Source: Galaxea fascicularis (taxonomy: Eukaryota > Cnidaria > Anthozoa > Scleractinia > Euphylliidae). Taken from it: 64,000 nucleotides of DNA. The notes beneath the pieces were generated by a model that saw only the letters and a program-made list of their open reading frames with translations, ran no database searches and was not told the origin of the DNA. Both the position numbers and the translations under genes were made by a program. The DNA is taken from NCBI GenBank assembly GCA_948470475.1, contig OX419345.1, positions 22,501 to 86,500 on the forward strand. Reading direction: 5' to 3'. Shown here piece after piece: positions 1 to 11,436 of the stretch (its first letter is position 1; the number at the start of each line of letters is the position of its first letter).

Positions 1-201
1 TGCAGGACTTGTCGTAATTGGAGTAAATAGTCCAGATAATTGACAATGAATATACCTGAAAATTCAGTTGACAAAAAAACAAGTCCCTGCCAATCATAAC
101 TTAGTTGAGTTAGTTGACTTATTTCATTTACAACTTATGTGAGTGTGTAGTATGTAATTGCAGCTAATCAAGGCTTGATGGTATCTATTTTTTACTTTGA
201 G

Positions 202-3200
202 GTTTCATGTGGACAAACTGTCATCAGCTCATGTATATCTTCGATTACCAAAGGTGACAATATAAGAATTCTTTAGATGCATGCTGTAAATACTCAGTAG
301 AGCAGTGACCGTTAATGGAAGTGATTATAAATATAAAACTGTAAAATCATAAACTGGTTTGAACCCAGGAGTCATATCATAATTAAGTGGAGTACGATCG
401 TCCAGGTGAGTGAAGTCCTGAGAAGGACTGTTTGTCGTGAAATTGACTGACGTTTCGACCACCTGAGCGGAAGTCATCATCAGAGTCAAGTGATTTGTTT
501 AACGTCAGTAGATGGTATAAATACTCTGGTCGTTGATGTAATTGGTCGACTGTCAGTTAAGCCTAGTTGTCATTGGCTGTGAAGACTGTACATAGGGTTT
601 GGTGCATTTCAATCCGTCTTTTGTTAGTCTAATGTGTGTAGGTGTATTGTTAGTAAAATTAGTCAGTCTGTTTGTCTGTTGTAAACAGTGACTGGTGTGT
701 TTCGATGTGTCCTTTTTTAGACTAATGTCTGTACGTATGTTGTTGTCAGTCAGTCTGTTGTTTGTTCATTGTTTATGTCATCGACAAGTCATTTATAAGG
801 TGTGGGAAGACGAGAAATGGTGGCCTCAACAATAACATTGCTGAACACCATTTAAAGACAAACCACATAATCGACTGGGACTCTGCTGAATGCGTTACAT
901 ATAGTACTAATTACTACCACCGGATTGTACTGGAAAGCTGGTTTACTAAGTTAGAACAGACACCAATAAACCATTGCCTACAATTTCCCTCACTTTACAA
1001 AATGACTTGTCTGACAATGGACAAACAACAGACTGACCAACAACAACACACGTACAGACATTAGTCTAACAAAACACTGATTGAAACGCACCAATCACTG
1101 TTTACAACAGACTGAGTAATTTTACTAACAATACACCTACACACATAAGACTAACAAAAGACGGATTGAAATGCACCAAACCCTATGTACAGTCTTCACA
1201 GCCAATGACAACTACAATGCAGGACAAAAGTCTTGGGACAATGGTCGCTTAAACCCCCTCCCCCCCACATTTTGCCCAAGTTTGTCAAGTGACCCAAGGT
1301 CTTATGACCTGCATTTTAGGCTTAACTGACATTTGACAATAACATCAATGACCAAAGTATTTATACCATCTACTGACATTACACAAATACTTGACTCTGA
1401 TGATGACTTCCACTCAGGTTGTTGAAACGTCAGTCAATGAGACCACAAGCAGTCCTTTCAGGACTACACTCACCCAAACGATCATACTCCACTTAATTAA
1501 AATATAAAACTTTTGTTGTTTCAAGTATAGACTGTCAAGTTGTCTTTCCAAGATCAAAGTTTTAAAAAGGCATCTATCTCAAACTTGTATGAATTAATGG
1601 ACATCAAGGAATTGTATGAGGAAAGGATGTGTTAAATAATAATTTGTGGATTATGGTAGATGTTGAACATAAAAATTTAATATGATTGGACACTGGCACG
1701 ATATTGACAATATTGTTGCTTTTGGTACACCAGTCCAGAGGACTGCCTACCCCACTTATTCTTCATCACTTTATATGAAAGTTGGCAAAATTAATAACCT
1801 TCACATGAATTGCTTAGTCTGAGTCTGAGTGGTATGTACTATGTAACTACTTTCATTGTGATTGTTGGCATTTTCTTTTCCAGGGTGAAACATTGGATGA
1901 TATTCCCTCAGTAGTTCTAACAGACTGTGCACAGCTTGTAAAGGCCAACAGCATTCAAGGTGAGACATGTTTATTGACTTACACTGTGTAAAATAATGTT
2001 ACAGGGCTGTTATTAGGGGCCATAACCTGCACCTGCTACAGCTGAACTCAGTCGACACTATGGGTGATAGCTGCTGCATATTGAATATTCACGGAGCAAA
2101 AGAAGTTGAAATTTTATTTAATATTGACCTTCCAAAATGAATATAATTTTTGCCTTGTGTTGTGGATACCGTTACAAACCCAAACTTTTTGTCATAATAA
2201 TCCTTCTAATGACATCCAGCAATGTCTCTGATCTATCATTGGTGAATTGCAACTTTTAAAAAAATGACATTTTTTTAATAAGAGACGTTTTGATGTTGTA
2301 AACATCATCATCAGTTAAAAAATGTTTGAAAAACGGTTAGGACTTAATAACAACAAAGCAAAATGTGCATTAATATAGCTTTAATTTCTTCAGCTGTATG
2401 CATCAGCTGGTCACACCCAGAGCAGATACAAATATTATGCTGAAAACTTCACTATTTGTTAGCTCTGCCTTATAATGTTTTTGCTCTGTTTTATGTGCTT
2501 TAAATTAACAAAATAAGTGCAGGAAAATTTATTTTAAAATTTGTTTGGAGGAGCATGCCCCCACAGTCCCTCGATATTACAGGTAAAATCAAGGATGACT
2601 TGTTATGCCTGCTTCAAAACTTATTGACTTGTGTTGAATGTGGTGTGGTGTCATTGATGAGTTCTGTTCAAAATTTCTAAATAAATCCATGGGCGCTGTT
2701 ATTATTTTATAGATGTAGCTCAGACATAACTGGGACAACTGTCCCTTCATTAGTGTTTATTGAGGTCTTCTTCAGTGGAAAGCAGGGGTCACTTTGACAG
2801 GGAAAGGTTTTATAGTTGAAGTTTCTGGGCTTAATGAACACTACATAGGTTTTTGTCAAGTTTAGGGTAAGGGTTAGGTCTGCTCATATGTTTGCAGGTA
2901 ACAAGATGAACAACATCAATGTAGTGTACACCCTTTGGGGGAACTTAAAAAAGACAAGTGATATGGAGGTTGGCCAAGTGGGTTTTCATAGCAACAAAGA
3001 GGTACAATATTACTTTAGTCATGGTATTTTGATGCATTAATGATAATATTATTTATTTATTTTATTGTTTTGTCATTTTCAATCTTGTAAGAGAATTATT
3101 TCCTGAGGTGAACATGCTGTTCTGGTAAATATCTTTTTTCACAGGTTCGCATGATCAAAGTTGAGAAAAGAATAAATGAAATAGTTAACAGACTGAACAA

Positions 3201-4702
3201 GACTAAAGAAGAAAAATTTCCAAACTTAAGGGATGAGAGAGAGGAGCGAGATCGACTAGAACGAGAAGATAGCAAACAAAAGTTAAGAGAAGAGGTACTT
3301 AAAATAGTCTCTTATCTTATTAAGTGTTAGTTATGGATTTTTTTACTGCTGATGAACTCTAGGAAGGTAATATGACTGTTTTGCTGCAGATCTTGTGTTA
3401 CAATGATGAATGTTGACTCACTTTCGAAAAAAAGGCATAAAAAACAGGAATCTATACATAAAGATCGCAATATGTATGGCCCAAGATCATGCAGCTTAAT
3501 AGTTTCATCTTATGAGCATTCTGTGACAATTATTTCTTCAATATATCACAGAAACAAAGAGAAAAAGAAGAAGAGAAGAAAAGAAAGGAAGAAGCTGCTC
3601 TGAGGTATCATTCACATTCAGCATTAATTGCTTGTAGTGACCTTGTGCTTTGAATTTCAGCTACAATGAGAGTGTAATATTGTTAATGTCACTATTGTGC
3701 AACTTACGCGGCTGAGTGTCACTCAATAAACTAAAATGCTCAGAATCAAATATACAGACAATAAGATGGCATAATTGGGGGGACAAATCCCTGTCGCAAC
3801 AGGTCATTTGCAACTTCGTGTTATCAACATAAAGCAACCACAGCAATACACAAGTGATGCCAAGAGCTTGGGGGAAATCGCTAGGCAGACTTAACCGCTA
3901 CCACAAAGGGTGACCCCAAATTTATTGATATCCTGCTGCAATGCTATCCTGCTACAATGCACCTCCTCCAAAGGGAGGGAGGGTGGGAAACAAAATCATA
4001 CAATGTTGTACTTCATGTAATACTGCTACAAACAATGCTGTGATGTGGTATGCAGTGGCTTTTATATCAGGAAAGAGACTCTGTGATTACAACCAATAGG
4101 TAAAGTTGTACTATAAACCACATAGACACAATGTGGCAAACTACTCGCTATGAATAGAGCTCACAAAAACAAGAACCAATCCAGGCTGAGGTAAGATATA
4201 TTTGCAGCCATTTATGCAACATATTGATATGATTTATGGACATGATAGGCTTTTATATGGAAAATATGAATAGAGTGCATTTATGTATGAATAGGGCCTT
4301 TATTACAGACTTAAGCCTGAGAGTGGTTATACTGTACTTGCCTGACCTACTACCCCACGGCGTCATGTTCCATGAACTTCATTTTACCACTTGGTAAAAG
4401 CTTTATAAAATTGTTTTGCAGAAGCTATGACACTTTAATGGATTCAACAAAGATGATGTCTAATAAGGTAATGTAAGCTTGAGGTAATTTGTTCCAATTT
4501 AATATTCCAGAAAGAGGAGCAAGAAATGTCCTCCCAGTGCAGTGAAGCAATGGCAAAAGAAATTATAGTTATGCTTGCTGGAAGCATGATATGGTTTTTT
4601 TTTTATACGAGGGTTAAAACAGTCAAAGCCATGAAATATCTTGCATGATTTTTCTGTTTTCTCTTTCAGGATACGGTGTCAGATGAAGATGAATTTATGT
4701 GA
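202..4702 (+). CDS. CCDC25: CCDC25 (coiled-coil domain-containing protein 25), 3' part
   Basis: Seven exons read in one frame: 202-253, 1884-1959, 2898-3001, 3145-3294, 3552-3604, 4422-4467 and 4670-4702 (TGA). All have AG/GT borders and matching phases. They give 170 residues; the family is about 208 aa, so roughly the first 39 residues are coded left of the window. Recognisable stretches are [34 protein letters not shown] and VGFHSNKE (NFACT-R/DUF814 domain), then a Lys/Glu-rich coiled coil ([20 protein letters not shown]) and the conserved acidic tail DEDEFM. In vertebrates CCDC25 is reported as a membrane sensor of extracellular DNA, and the domain is shared with the ribosome quality-control factor NEMF; its role here is unknown. 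The gene converges on CSE1L. I saw no clear AATAAA just after the stop. Confidence 0.93.
443..489 (-). ncRNA. Hammerhead ribozyme motif, left arm
   Basis: Read on the minus strand: stem I TTGACT, core CTGATGA, stem II GACTTCC/GGTGGTC around a GCTCA loop, GAAA, then CGTC and the closing stem I strand AGTCAA. Stem I is a perfect 6-bp match and cleavage would follow GTC. Stem III is almost absent, as in the minimal type I hammerheads of Penelope-like elements, which are thought to act best as dimers. The invariant core bases are intact. Activity is inferred. Confidence 0.72.
762..1064 (+). pseudogene. Tail of a Penelope-like ORF (after GIY-YIG region)
   Basis: A 100-codon ORF whose middle part, including [15 protein letters not shown] and [16 protein letters not shown], resembles the end of the endonuclease region in Penelope-like retroelements, as I recall it. 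The start lies in the left inverted arm and the end in the right arm. Only the C-terminal part is present: no reverse transcriptase motif and no GIY-YIG catalytic start. I read it as a truncated retroelement ORF, not a host gene. Confidence 0.55.
1215..1316. mobile_element. Small MITE nested in the Penelope arm
   Basis: A 102-bp insert with terminal inverted repeats beginning CAATGCAGGACAAAAG. Comparison with the uninterrupted left arm shows that it split a contiguous sequence and duplicated TA (1213-1214 and 1317-1318). A longer relative lies at 34770-35027. Confidence 0.7.
1391..1437 (+). ncRNA. Hammerhead ribozyme motif, right arm
   Basis: Plus strand: TTGACT, CTGATGA, stem II GACTTCC with a weakened partner GGTTGTT, GAAA, CGTC, AGTCAA. 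Stem I is perfect and the core intact. Stem II has two T-T mismatches and a wobble pair, so this copy is probably weaker than the left one. Confidence 0.68.
2282..2317 (-). ncRNA. Decayed hammerhead-like motif
   Basis: Minus strand: CTGATGA, then a perfect hairpin TGATGTT/AACATCA, then AAAA where a hammerhead needs GAAA, then CGTC. The G-to-A change in the core and the very short stem I suggest an inactive relic. It lies in a CCDC25 intron. Confidence 0.35.
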
Positions 4703-5622
4703 GCAAAAAAGAATAGAATACCAAACTTTACGTTAATTTTGAAGCTGACAACTGTGTTATGATAGTCTAAGACATTTAACGTAGTGAAAAGAAACTGCAG
4801 ATAGAAAGAAAATATTGCATAAAATATGCTTAAGGATCTGATAAAGGGAACATTGCTCATCCACTTTTGAAATCCTACTCTTACAATAGTGTTATCATTG
4901 TTCTTATTGAGATATTAGTAAATGATACTTAAATCACACTCATGAAAGGCGACTCAATTTAATTTGAAGCACAAATTTTGAAGAAAGCAAACAAACCCAA
5001 ATCAGGGAAGTTTTTTTTGCACGTTAATCAAAACAAATTATCACTGATAAGAAATTAGCCCTTTATGCTTTAATTTGTACCCCTTTATTTGGTGATCTGG
5101 GATTTTGTGTGATAATGATTATGCTAAAGGAGCGGTACACTTTTTATTTCCTTTAAATCATCCTTGATTAATTTTTAATGCTCAGGACCAACACGGGGAA
5201 TCTGTGTTGTAGTACAGTAATATGTAAAATGAAGTGGAAAAAAAATAACAGTTCAACCTGTATTAAGCAGCCGTCCTTGGGAAACAGATGGTGACTACTG
5301 AATGGTGGCTGACTGCTCAATAGAGGTAAAAACAACAACAACAACAACAGCATTAATAATGATAATGACAATTTTTGTAGCACCCAATACAAAAACTCTA
5401 AGACACTTTACATTTATTAAAGTTAAAAGTTCGGGACTTTGATCACCGGCTGTCTAGTAGGGGGTAGTCATTTAATAGGTAGGGTTCGACTGTATTCAGG
5501 GTAAAAGTACTTCGCTTTGGATGTGTTCCGTTAGTTGCGTTTGTTTTTCATGTTCTATGCCTCCGCGGTGTACTGCTCTACAGATTACTGACACCAGTTT
5601 TTCCTCAAAACCGAATAAACTA

Positions 5623-5801
5623 CAGTGGAACCCCGCCGCACGACCACCCCGTTAATACGGGCACCTTGTTATTACGACCATTTTTTTGTGGCCCGAACTG
5701 CATAAGTCCACTTATTTTGAAAGCCCCGTTAATCCGACCACCCCGTTAATACGACCAAATTTTCATGGCCCGACGGTGGTCGTATTAACGGGGCTCCACT
5801 G
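5623..5801. mobile_element. pogo/Tigger-like MITE
   Basis: 179 bp between two TA dinucleotides (5621-5622 and 5802-5803). It starts CAGTGGAACCCCGCC and ends GGGGCTCCACTG. Internal words about GACCACCCCGTTAATACG recur in both orientations. The TA target and CAGT...ACTG ends suit a Tc1/mariner/pogo-type non-autonomous element. Confidence 0.75.
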
Positions 5802-8440
5802 TAACATTCTTTTTCTGAGTTCAGTAGATCGTTATGTACCTGTTGCGGACCTATCATATGATCATGACGTCAGCCTCTCCTTCCCCTCGGAGAGGCCTGG
5901 GTCCGTGATTTTGGTGAAATGGTTTTGTTTTCAGACACGGCTTTTACCGAATTTTTCTACTGGGATAAGACCTTCGAAAGAGTGTCTGAGAAACCTTGTA
6001 TTGAACAATGTATTGCTTACAATGGCTTTTGCCTCTTCTTCTTATTCCACGCCCAGCGAACTTGTTTTTGCTGCACAACCATTCGATGTTTATGACGCTG
6101 TATTTGGCGAGTTTCTTCCTTGAAAGACGCCCTTGTACGATTTGTACAATCGTTTTCATTGCTGCGGTGATTCTCATATGCTACAGTGGAATCGGAAACT
6201 GTTTGTTTCTTATGGAGTGTAGTACATCGTAGAAGTTCAAGCATTTCGTGTTTTTGATAGCGAACGTACGTAAGCGGGTAGCCTATCAACGTACCACGAT
6301 CGCTGGTCGATCCAAGTTTAAGCTTGATCATGAGCAAGCCACCAAAAGACTACTTCCCAACCGGCGAGTTGACGTGGTTTCTTTCGTAAGGAGAACTTTT
6401 CGTGACATCGACTTTGGTGTTTTACGTTTTTTCATTGCGTGTCTTCTCTTTACCAAATGTTAGCTCGATCGAGGCTGGTATTTAACACTCCAAAGACTAA
6501 ACGGTGTTTTATTTAAGGTCTGATGTCAGCTACAAACTTTGTGGATGGTCTTTCGTGACGTGTTTGCATCTTGTCAAATCTCAGTAAGACTATTGTCCTT
6601 AAATTGAATCCTTTAACAGAGACTGTCAAGCAGGGAAAACGGAAGAGTCCTACAACGAACTATGGGGAAACAAGTGAAGGTGTAGATTAATTTTTTTGAT
6701 ACCGTACCTGCGTAATGCATCGTGCAATCTCTCAGTTATCCAAGGACTATAAGCGTAAGTACTGTAAACATACATAGGAACAGAGACGTGTCTTCCCTCA
6801 AAGTATTGTCAATTGTGGAATCCACGTGTAATAGGACTAGCCAAATACTCGACTGGCAATCGAATGCAGGGCCACTTTGTTCGTATTTACATGTGCGGAG
6901 GCTTTTGTTCAAGGAAAACTTCTAACAGTGGACACTATTGTGCAAACAAGTGGCCCAATTTAGAACTACTGGCACTCAATAAAACTCGTTTGGATAGTAC
7001 TATCAGTAACTCTGAAATATCTACCACTGACAGATACTCCGTTTGGAGGTATGACACATCCAGGGTTAGTGGGGGTATGGAAGTACAATAATGAGTCAAA
7101 AGGTAGGAATTGTGTGTCCAACAGGGTAGAGTTTAATAAACCCAAGCTAAGGCTAAACCTTTTTTTTCCTTGTCTTTGCTTGGTAGACCTCCTGCATCAT
7201 TCTGAATTGTTTGATGAACTTGAGGTCTTGCTAGTCATACCCTGGGTGCCAGAGGTTATTTCATTCACTACTCAGCTTGTTGTTGCTGAGAGGTTGCGTG
7301 TGTGTTTCATTCCTCTGGATGTATTGGTATAAGGAGCAGAACCTCTGTTATCTAGAGTATACTGGCCAAGATTGAGGCCACAAACATTGCATCAAACATC
7401 AAAGGGGATTTAAGTTGCAGTATGAATGCCGTTTGGTAATACTACCATGCATCAGATATTTGAATTGCATGAATAATACCAATACACTCAGTTCATCCAA
7501 ACACTTAACCTAAATTATGTGCAGTTCTTCAACCCTTGTCAATTTCTTTCTCAATTAAATCAATTTTGCTTTTTCTGGGGCTAGTCACATGGGGTTTAGT
7601 GATAACTTCGTAACATTTGTTTCTTGTAAGTACATGAGTCCCAAATCTTACCCATAAGTCATGTACAGCAGTTTTCAGAATCTCACCTTCATGGGCTATC
7701 ACACCATGTTTTGGCTTCCATCAATCAAACTTCCGAACACCACTCAAAGAGTCCCTGAAGTTGACTCTGCCCCCCTTTCCCCCCCCCCCCCCCCCACATG
7801 TTGGATCTGTTACCTGCATTGCTCTGGTTTGGCTTTGCAAGCTTGATTCACGGAAGCCAAACACGGTTTGGTGGTTGGTGCTTGAAGGTGAAATTTCACT
7901 AGACTACTCCTTGTGAACCTCAAGCGCATGTTATCACTAGTGATAAGTCAAATTGGGACAAAATACAAAAAGCTAATGATGTCATGAAAGCTAGTGACTA
8001 GCGTAAAAAAGGCTATTGCCATGCCTTTTATTAAGGATCAATGCCAGTGATAATGTGAAACCCACCTTTGATGCCATTATTTTGTAGTTATTTAGAAAGA
8101 AATACTCTGTGCAAATAACTAAATTGACCACCGGGGACATAAATTACTGACCCACCAGAGATTTCTTTACTTTCAATGAGCAAGATAAACCTTTCTATAA
8201 TCAGCTTTAATGATTCTAGAAGACCATGCAGTGGCGGTTTTGATCTCAGATTATTAAACTTTGAAGAACTTTTTATACGTGTTGGAGACATACCAGCATA
8301 TCTACTCAAGGCATCAATCCAACATAAGTAATCTTCATGGGGATTCTCAGAGACTGGAAGAATACCAGAGTTAGCCCTATCTTAAAAGATGGCTCAAAAT
8401 TGGACTAGGTAACTGGAGGCTTACATCAGTCTTACCTGTA

Positions 8441-8806
8441 CAGTCAAACCTCGATTATCTGGACCTCGACTATCCAGACTTTTTTCTCTGGTCCCAATTT
8501 TTCATGAATATTAATTAATTGTGATCTTGAAAACTCAAAATTGCAAAAAGCCCAATAATCCTTTCAAAAGACTGTTGAAACAGCGTATTCTGTGAGCTTT
8601 TCAAAATTCGCAAGTGCAATGAGACAAACAAATATTCTAATGCGTTCAGCTGATATATAGATACAGGCTGTGTAGATTTCACAATTAATTTTTTTTTTTT
8701 GCTGTTTACCTTTTGTTTACATGTCTATCTCATTAATATTCATATTTTCGATTATCCGGACTATTTACTGAGGACCCGACGAGTCCGGATAATCGAGGTT
8801 CGACTG
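8441..8806. mobile_element. pogo-like MITE, 'TCGATTATC' family, copy 1
   Basis: It starts CAGTCAAACCTCGATTATC after TA and ends GATAATCGAGGTTCGACTG, with a second inner inverted repeat about ATTATCCGGAC. The interior matches the reverse complement of 41267-41626 over most of its length. The right-hand TA is no longer intact. No coding capacity. Confidence 0.8.
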
Positions 8807-10674
8807 GACTTTGAAAAAACTTAGTCCCATCTTAGTCCCCTTCACTCTATCCTAGCAGCTTGATCTTGTACATTGATACCAGTAATGACTGGTAACTTTT
8901 GATAAGTGACAAAAGAAACGTTTTCTTTGAAATCAGTGAGTCAGGCAAGGCTTTGGCTATTCATTGCCATGGAGTGATTTACTTATTAGATCTGTAGCCA
9001 AATCAGATCTGTGTAGATAGACAGTGATGGCTTTCTGTCTTAAAAGTTACTAAATATTTATGCTGTATATTTCAACTGCCATCACTTCCAGCAAACTAAA
9101 CAGGGTGCAACTACAAAAGATGCCACCAGAAAAAAAAATCCAGGGTGTTTTTTTTACTGTACCTAAGAATCGCTGATCATCAGTAACATAGTCAGGATTG
9201 GCTGTAAGATATAGTCGTCGCTGTACAAGGCCAATGCCTTAGTGGCTTCTCCTTCCTGGGATTGCTCAAACAAAAAATCAGTCATCTCAAACTTTATCAG
9301 AGATGAAACTTAGTTTGTGGTTCATCTTATGAACACAATGTGGCAAATATCAACAAATAAATTAAAGGTGGCTCACACCTGTCTCTAGCACTTTTACTTT
9401 GATGGGTCATTACTAACAATCTTTATACGTTATAACCTTAATAGGAGAATCAAAATTAAAGGCCAGTACTTGATAAAAAGTTTAAAAAAAGTTTATTCAA
9501 CATCAAGGGGTTGCCACAGCAACCATAATTTCAGCTGGAAGTGACAATAACTCAATGGAAATTGTGAGGGCAAATGGAGTGGCTTGTGTTTACTGGTGAA
9601 AACCAGAGGGGAGGGTAAAAGTGTTTATTTCTACTGCTGATCTCTACATTGTGTAAATGTCATTTATTACCAATTCCCGCGACTGCTTAAAAAGAGCAAG
9701 TGAAGGAGCAAGTAGGCTTTAGCAAGTGAACCACTTTTCAACCAGTTTTTTTTTCCAGTTTGACGATCAGCTGTCCCACTTGAGTACTGTCGCGCTCCCA
9801 ACTCTGTGAGTGGTTAGGGTCAGGATACGCCGCTTCAACCAAGTGCCACAATTCTTACATTTACTGCGGTTTATTAAACATTCTCGCTGACAATATTTGC
9901 TCTCATGACACGTGGTGGGAAAACTACAATCACAATAATCGAATATACAATCAGCTACACAGAAAAGACTAAGGAAAACGAAACGAAAATAATTACTTCA
10001 CTGAGAATAGACGATAATCATACTCCTAAAACAAGTCGCTGTGGCGTGGCCAAGTGAAGGCTCCGATTGCGCGTAAAATCTTTTTGTTAGTAGGTTAGTA
10101 ATTAATTAAATGATACAATGGAAATAGCGTGACTTGCGTTACAAGTACAATCATATGAAAAGGACTGTGCAATGTAGAATCTTCTCTTAAGGCAAAATGC
10201 TTTGATCTTATTTATAACCCACCATTATTTCCAGCCACTAATATTGTAATAATATTACTGTCTCTCTAAGACTGCAAGGAAATTGACCATTTTTCAACCA
10301 TTGAACAAGCAAATGCAGCCGTATTTAATAATTCAGGGTCAACCCTGGATCTTTAATATATCAAACCTTCATTAGTGTTGTACAGGTCTCCACAGTAACT
10401 AAATCCCATTTTTTTTTTCAATGATAAGCAATGCCACTCTGGCCAACAAAACAACTTTTCATGTTAAGTTATAAATTTACAACTATGTAACTTTGCAAAC
10501 ACTTGCTGGTATAAATCATGCTTACCTACAACTCTACACTTTTTAATGGATTAAGAAATTTTTCAAAAAATAACCAAGTGTTTTGGAACAATGAGACTTT
10601 AACTAAGGTATGTTGAATTACAGACAAAGGTCACTATAGTGGGCAGATACTATTTAGTTTGTAATTAATGTTAT

Positions 10675-10992
10675 TCATATGCAGCCCATTGTAAATGATT
10701 CACATTCCCAGATGTCTTGGCTTGAACAAAATTGAAACATGTCTAAAGAGAAACCACTGAATAACCCAGTATCCACTGTGCAATGTCTGCAAAATTCAAA
10801 TTCAGTTTGTGCCAAGTCACTAATTGCAAAAAGATCAGGCAAAGAAACATTATCTGTAGTTACTGCATTACCAGTTATTTCCTGCCCTGATTGACAAAAT
10901 AATGACAATTTAGATTTTGGCACACTGCACTTGCACTTCAAAATGCAACTCATGGCACCCAAATGGTAGCCTGTTGACTTGAGTATTTCCAT
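10675..10992 (-). CDS. Orphan ORF, 105 aa, unknown
   Basis: An uninterrupted frame starting at ATG 10992 just after a possible splice acceptor (long T run, then CAAG). The product is Cys/Ser/Phe-rich (10 Cys, including KCKC and CRHC) with no signal peptide, membrane segment or domain that I recognise. It lies downstream of the CSE1L stop on the same strand, beyond the likely poly(A) signal at 11201. It may be chance in AT-rich DNA or an exon of an unseen transcript. Confidence 0.15.
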   Translation of the reverse strand: MEILKSTGYHLGAMSCILKCKCSVPKSKLSLFCQSGQEITGNAVTTDNVSLPDLFAISDLAQTEFEFCRHCTVDTGLFSGFSLDMFQFCSSQDIWECESFTMGCI

Positions 10993-11200
10993 CCTTGAAA
11001 AAAAAAAGCAGCATCTAATTTTTACATGTTCAAGTATCTTAACATTTACTTTGCTTGTTTTTCTTCACAGCAGTTCTACAATGTTTCATTAGAGCCTCTA
11101 CTGGTACCAGTTTTAAACACATAAATAACAAATAAACAACCTAATTTACTTAGAAACTGTAAATGAAAGATTTGAAGGATATTTCTTTCCTATAGCACTA

Positions 11201-11206
11201 TTTATT
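11201..11206 (-). terminator. Likely CSE1L poly(A) signal
   Basis: AATAAA on the minus strand, about 230 bp after the CSE1L stop codon at 11437. Position and sequence fit; no cleavage site can be seen. Confidence 0.45.
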
Positions 11207-11436
11207 ATGCTGTACAATTTGGCCATAACATTTGATTACACACTGGATGAAATCCTTGAGAATGACCATGGAGGGATGTAAATGTTAAGAGTATCCATTA
11301 CCAAATGAAACTTGCTGAACAACATTTTGGTCAACAATTTTTTTCAGTAATCAAAAGGCTCATCGAAAGAGAATCATCTCAATTTCATGTCCATTTCTAG
11401 CTATTTTAAGGATAACAGGATTCCTACAAGTTAATT

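Larger units (their letters stand above)
380..1500. mobile_element. Penelope-like retroelement remnant with inverted arms
   Basis: Imperfect inverted arms at about 380-773 and 1014-1500 enclose about 240 bp that code for a decayed C-terminal retroelement ORF. Each arm carries a hammerhead ribozyme motif in mirror orientation. Penelope-like elements are known for pLTR arms, often inverted, with minimal type I hammerheads, so arms, ribozymes and ORF tail agree. The right arm is interrupted at 1215-1316 by a small MITE. The element lies between two CCDC25 exons. No reverse transcriptase core is present, so this copy is not autonomous. Confidence 0.75.
4703..11436. other. Intergenic region between CCDC25 and CSE1L
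   Basis: No conserved gene was recognised. The region holds MITEs at 5623-5801 and 8441-8806, a block about 5820-6480 visibly richer in CG and with several short overlapping ORFs on both strands but no recognisable domain, a C homopolymer near 7779-7797, and one orphan ORF (10675-10992). The CG-rich block could be a promoter or the 5' end of a noncoding transcript; nothing in the sequence decides this. Confidence 0.6.

Noticed and set aside
5168..5392. Leucine-rich minus ORF.
   Set aside because: Driven by a CAA/GTT simple repeat near 5330-5350; no start context or domain.
5686..6123. 145-aa ORF on the plus strand.
   Set aside because: It begins inside the MITE at 5623-5801 and overlaps ORFs in other frames; no domain.
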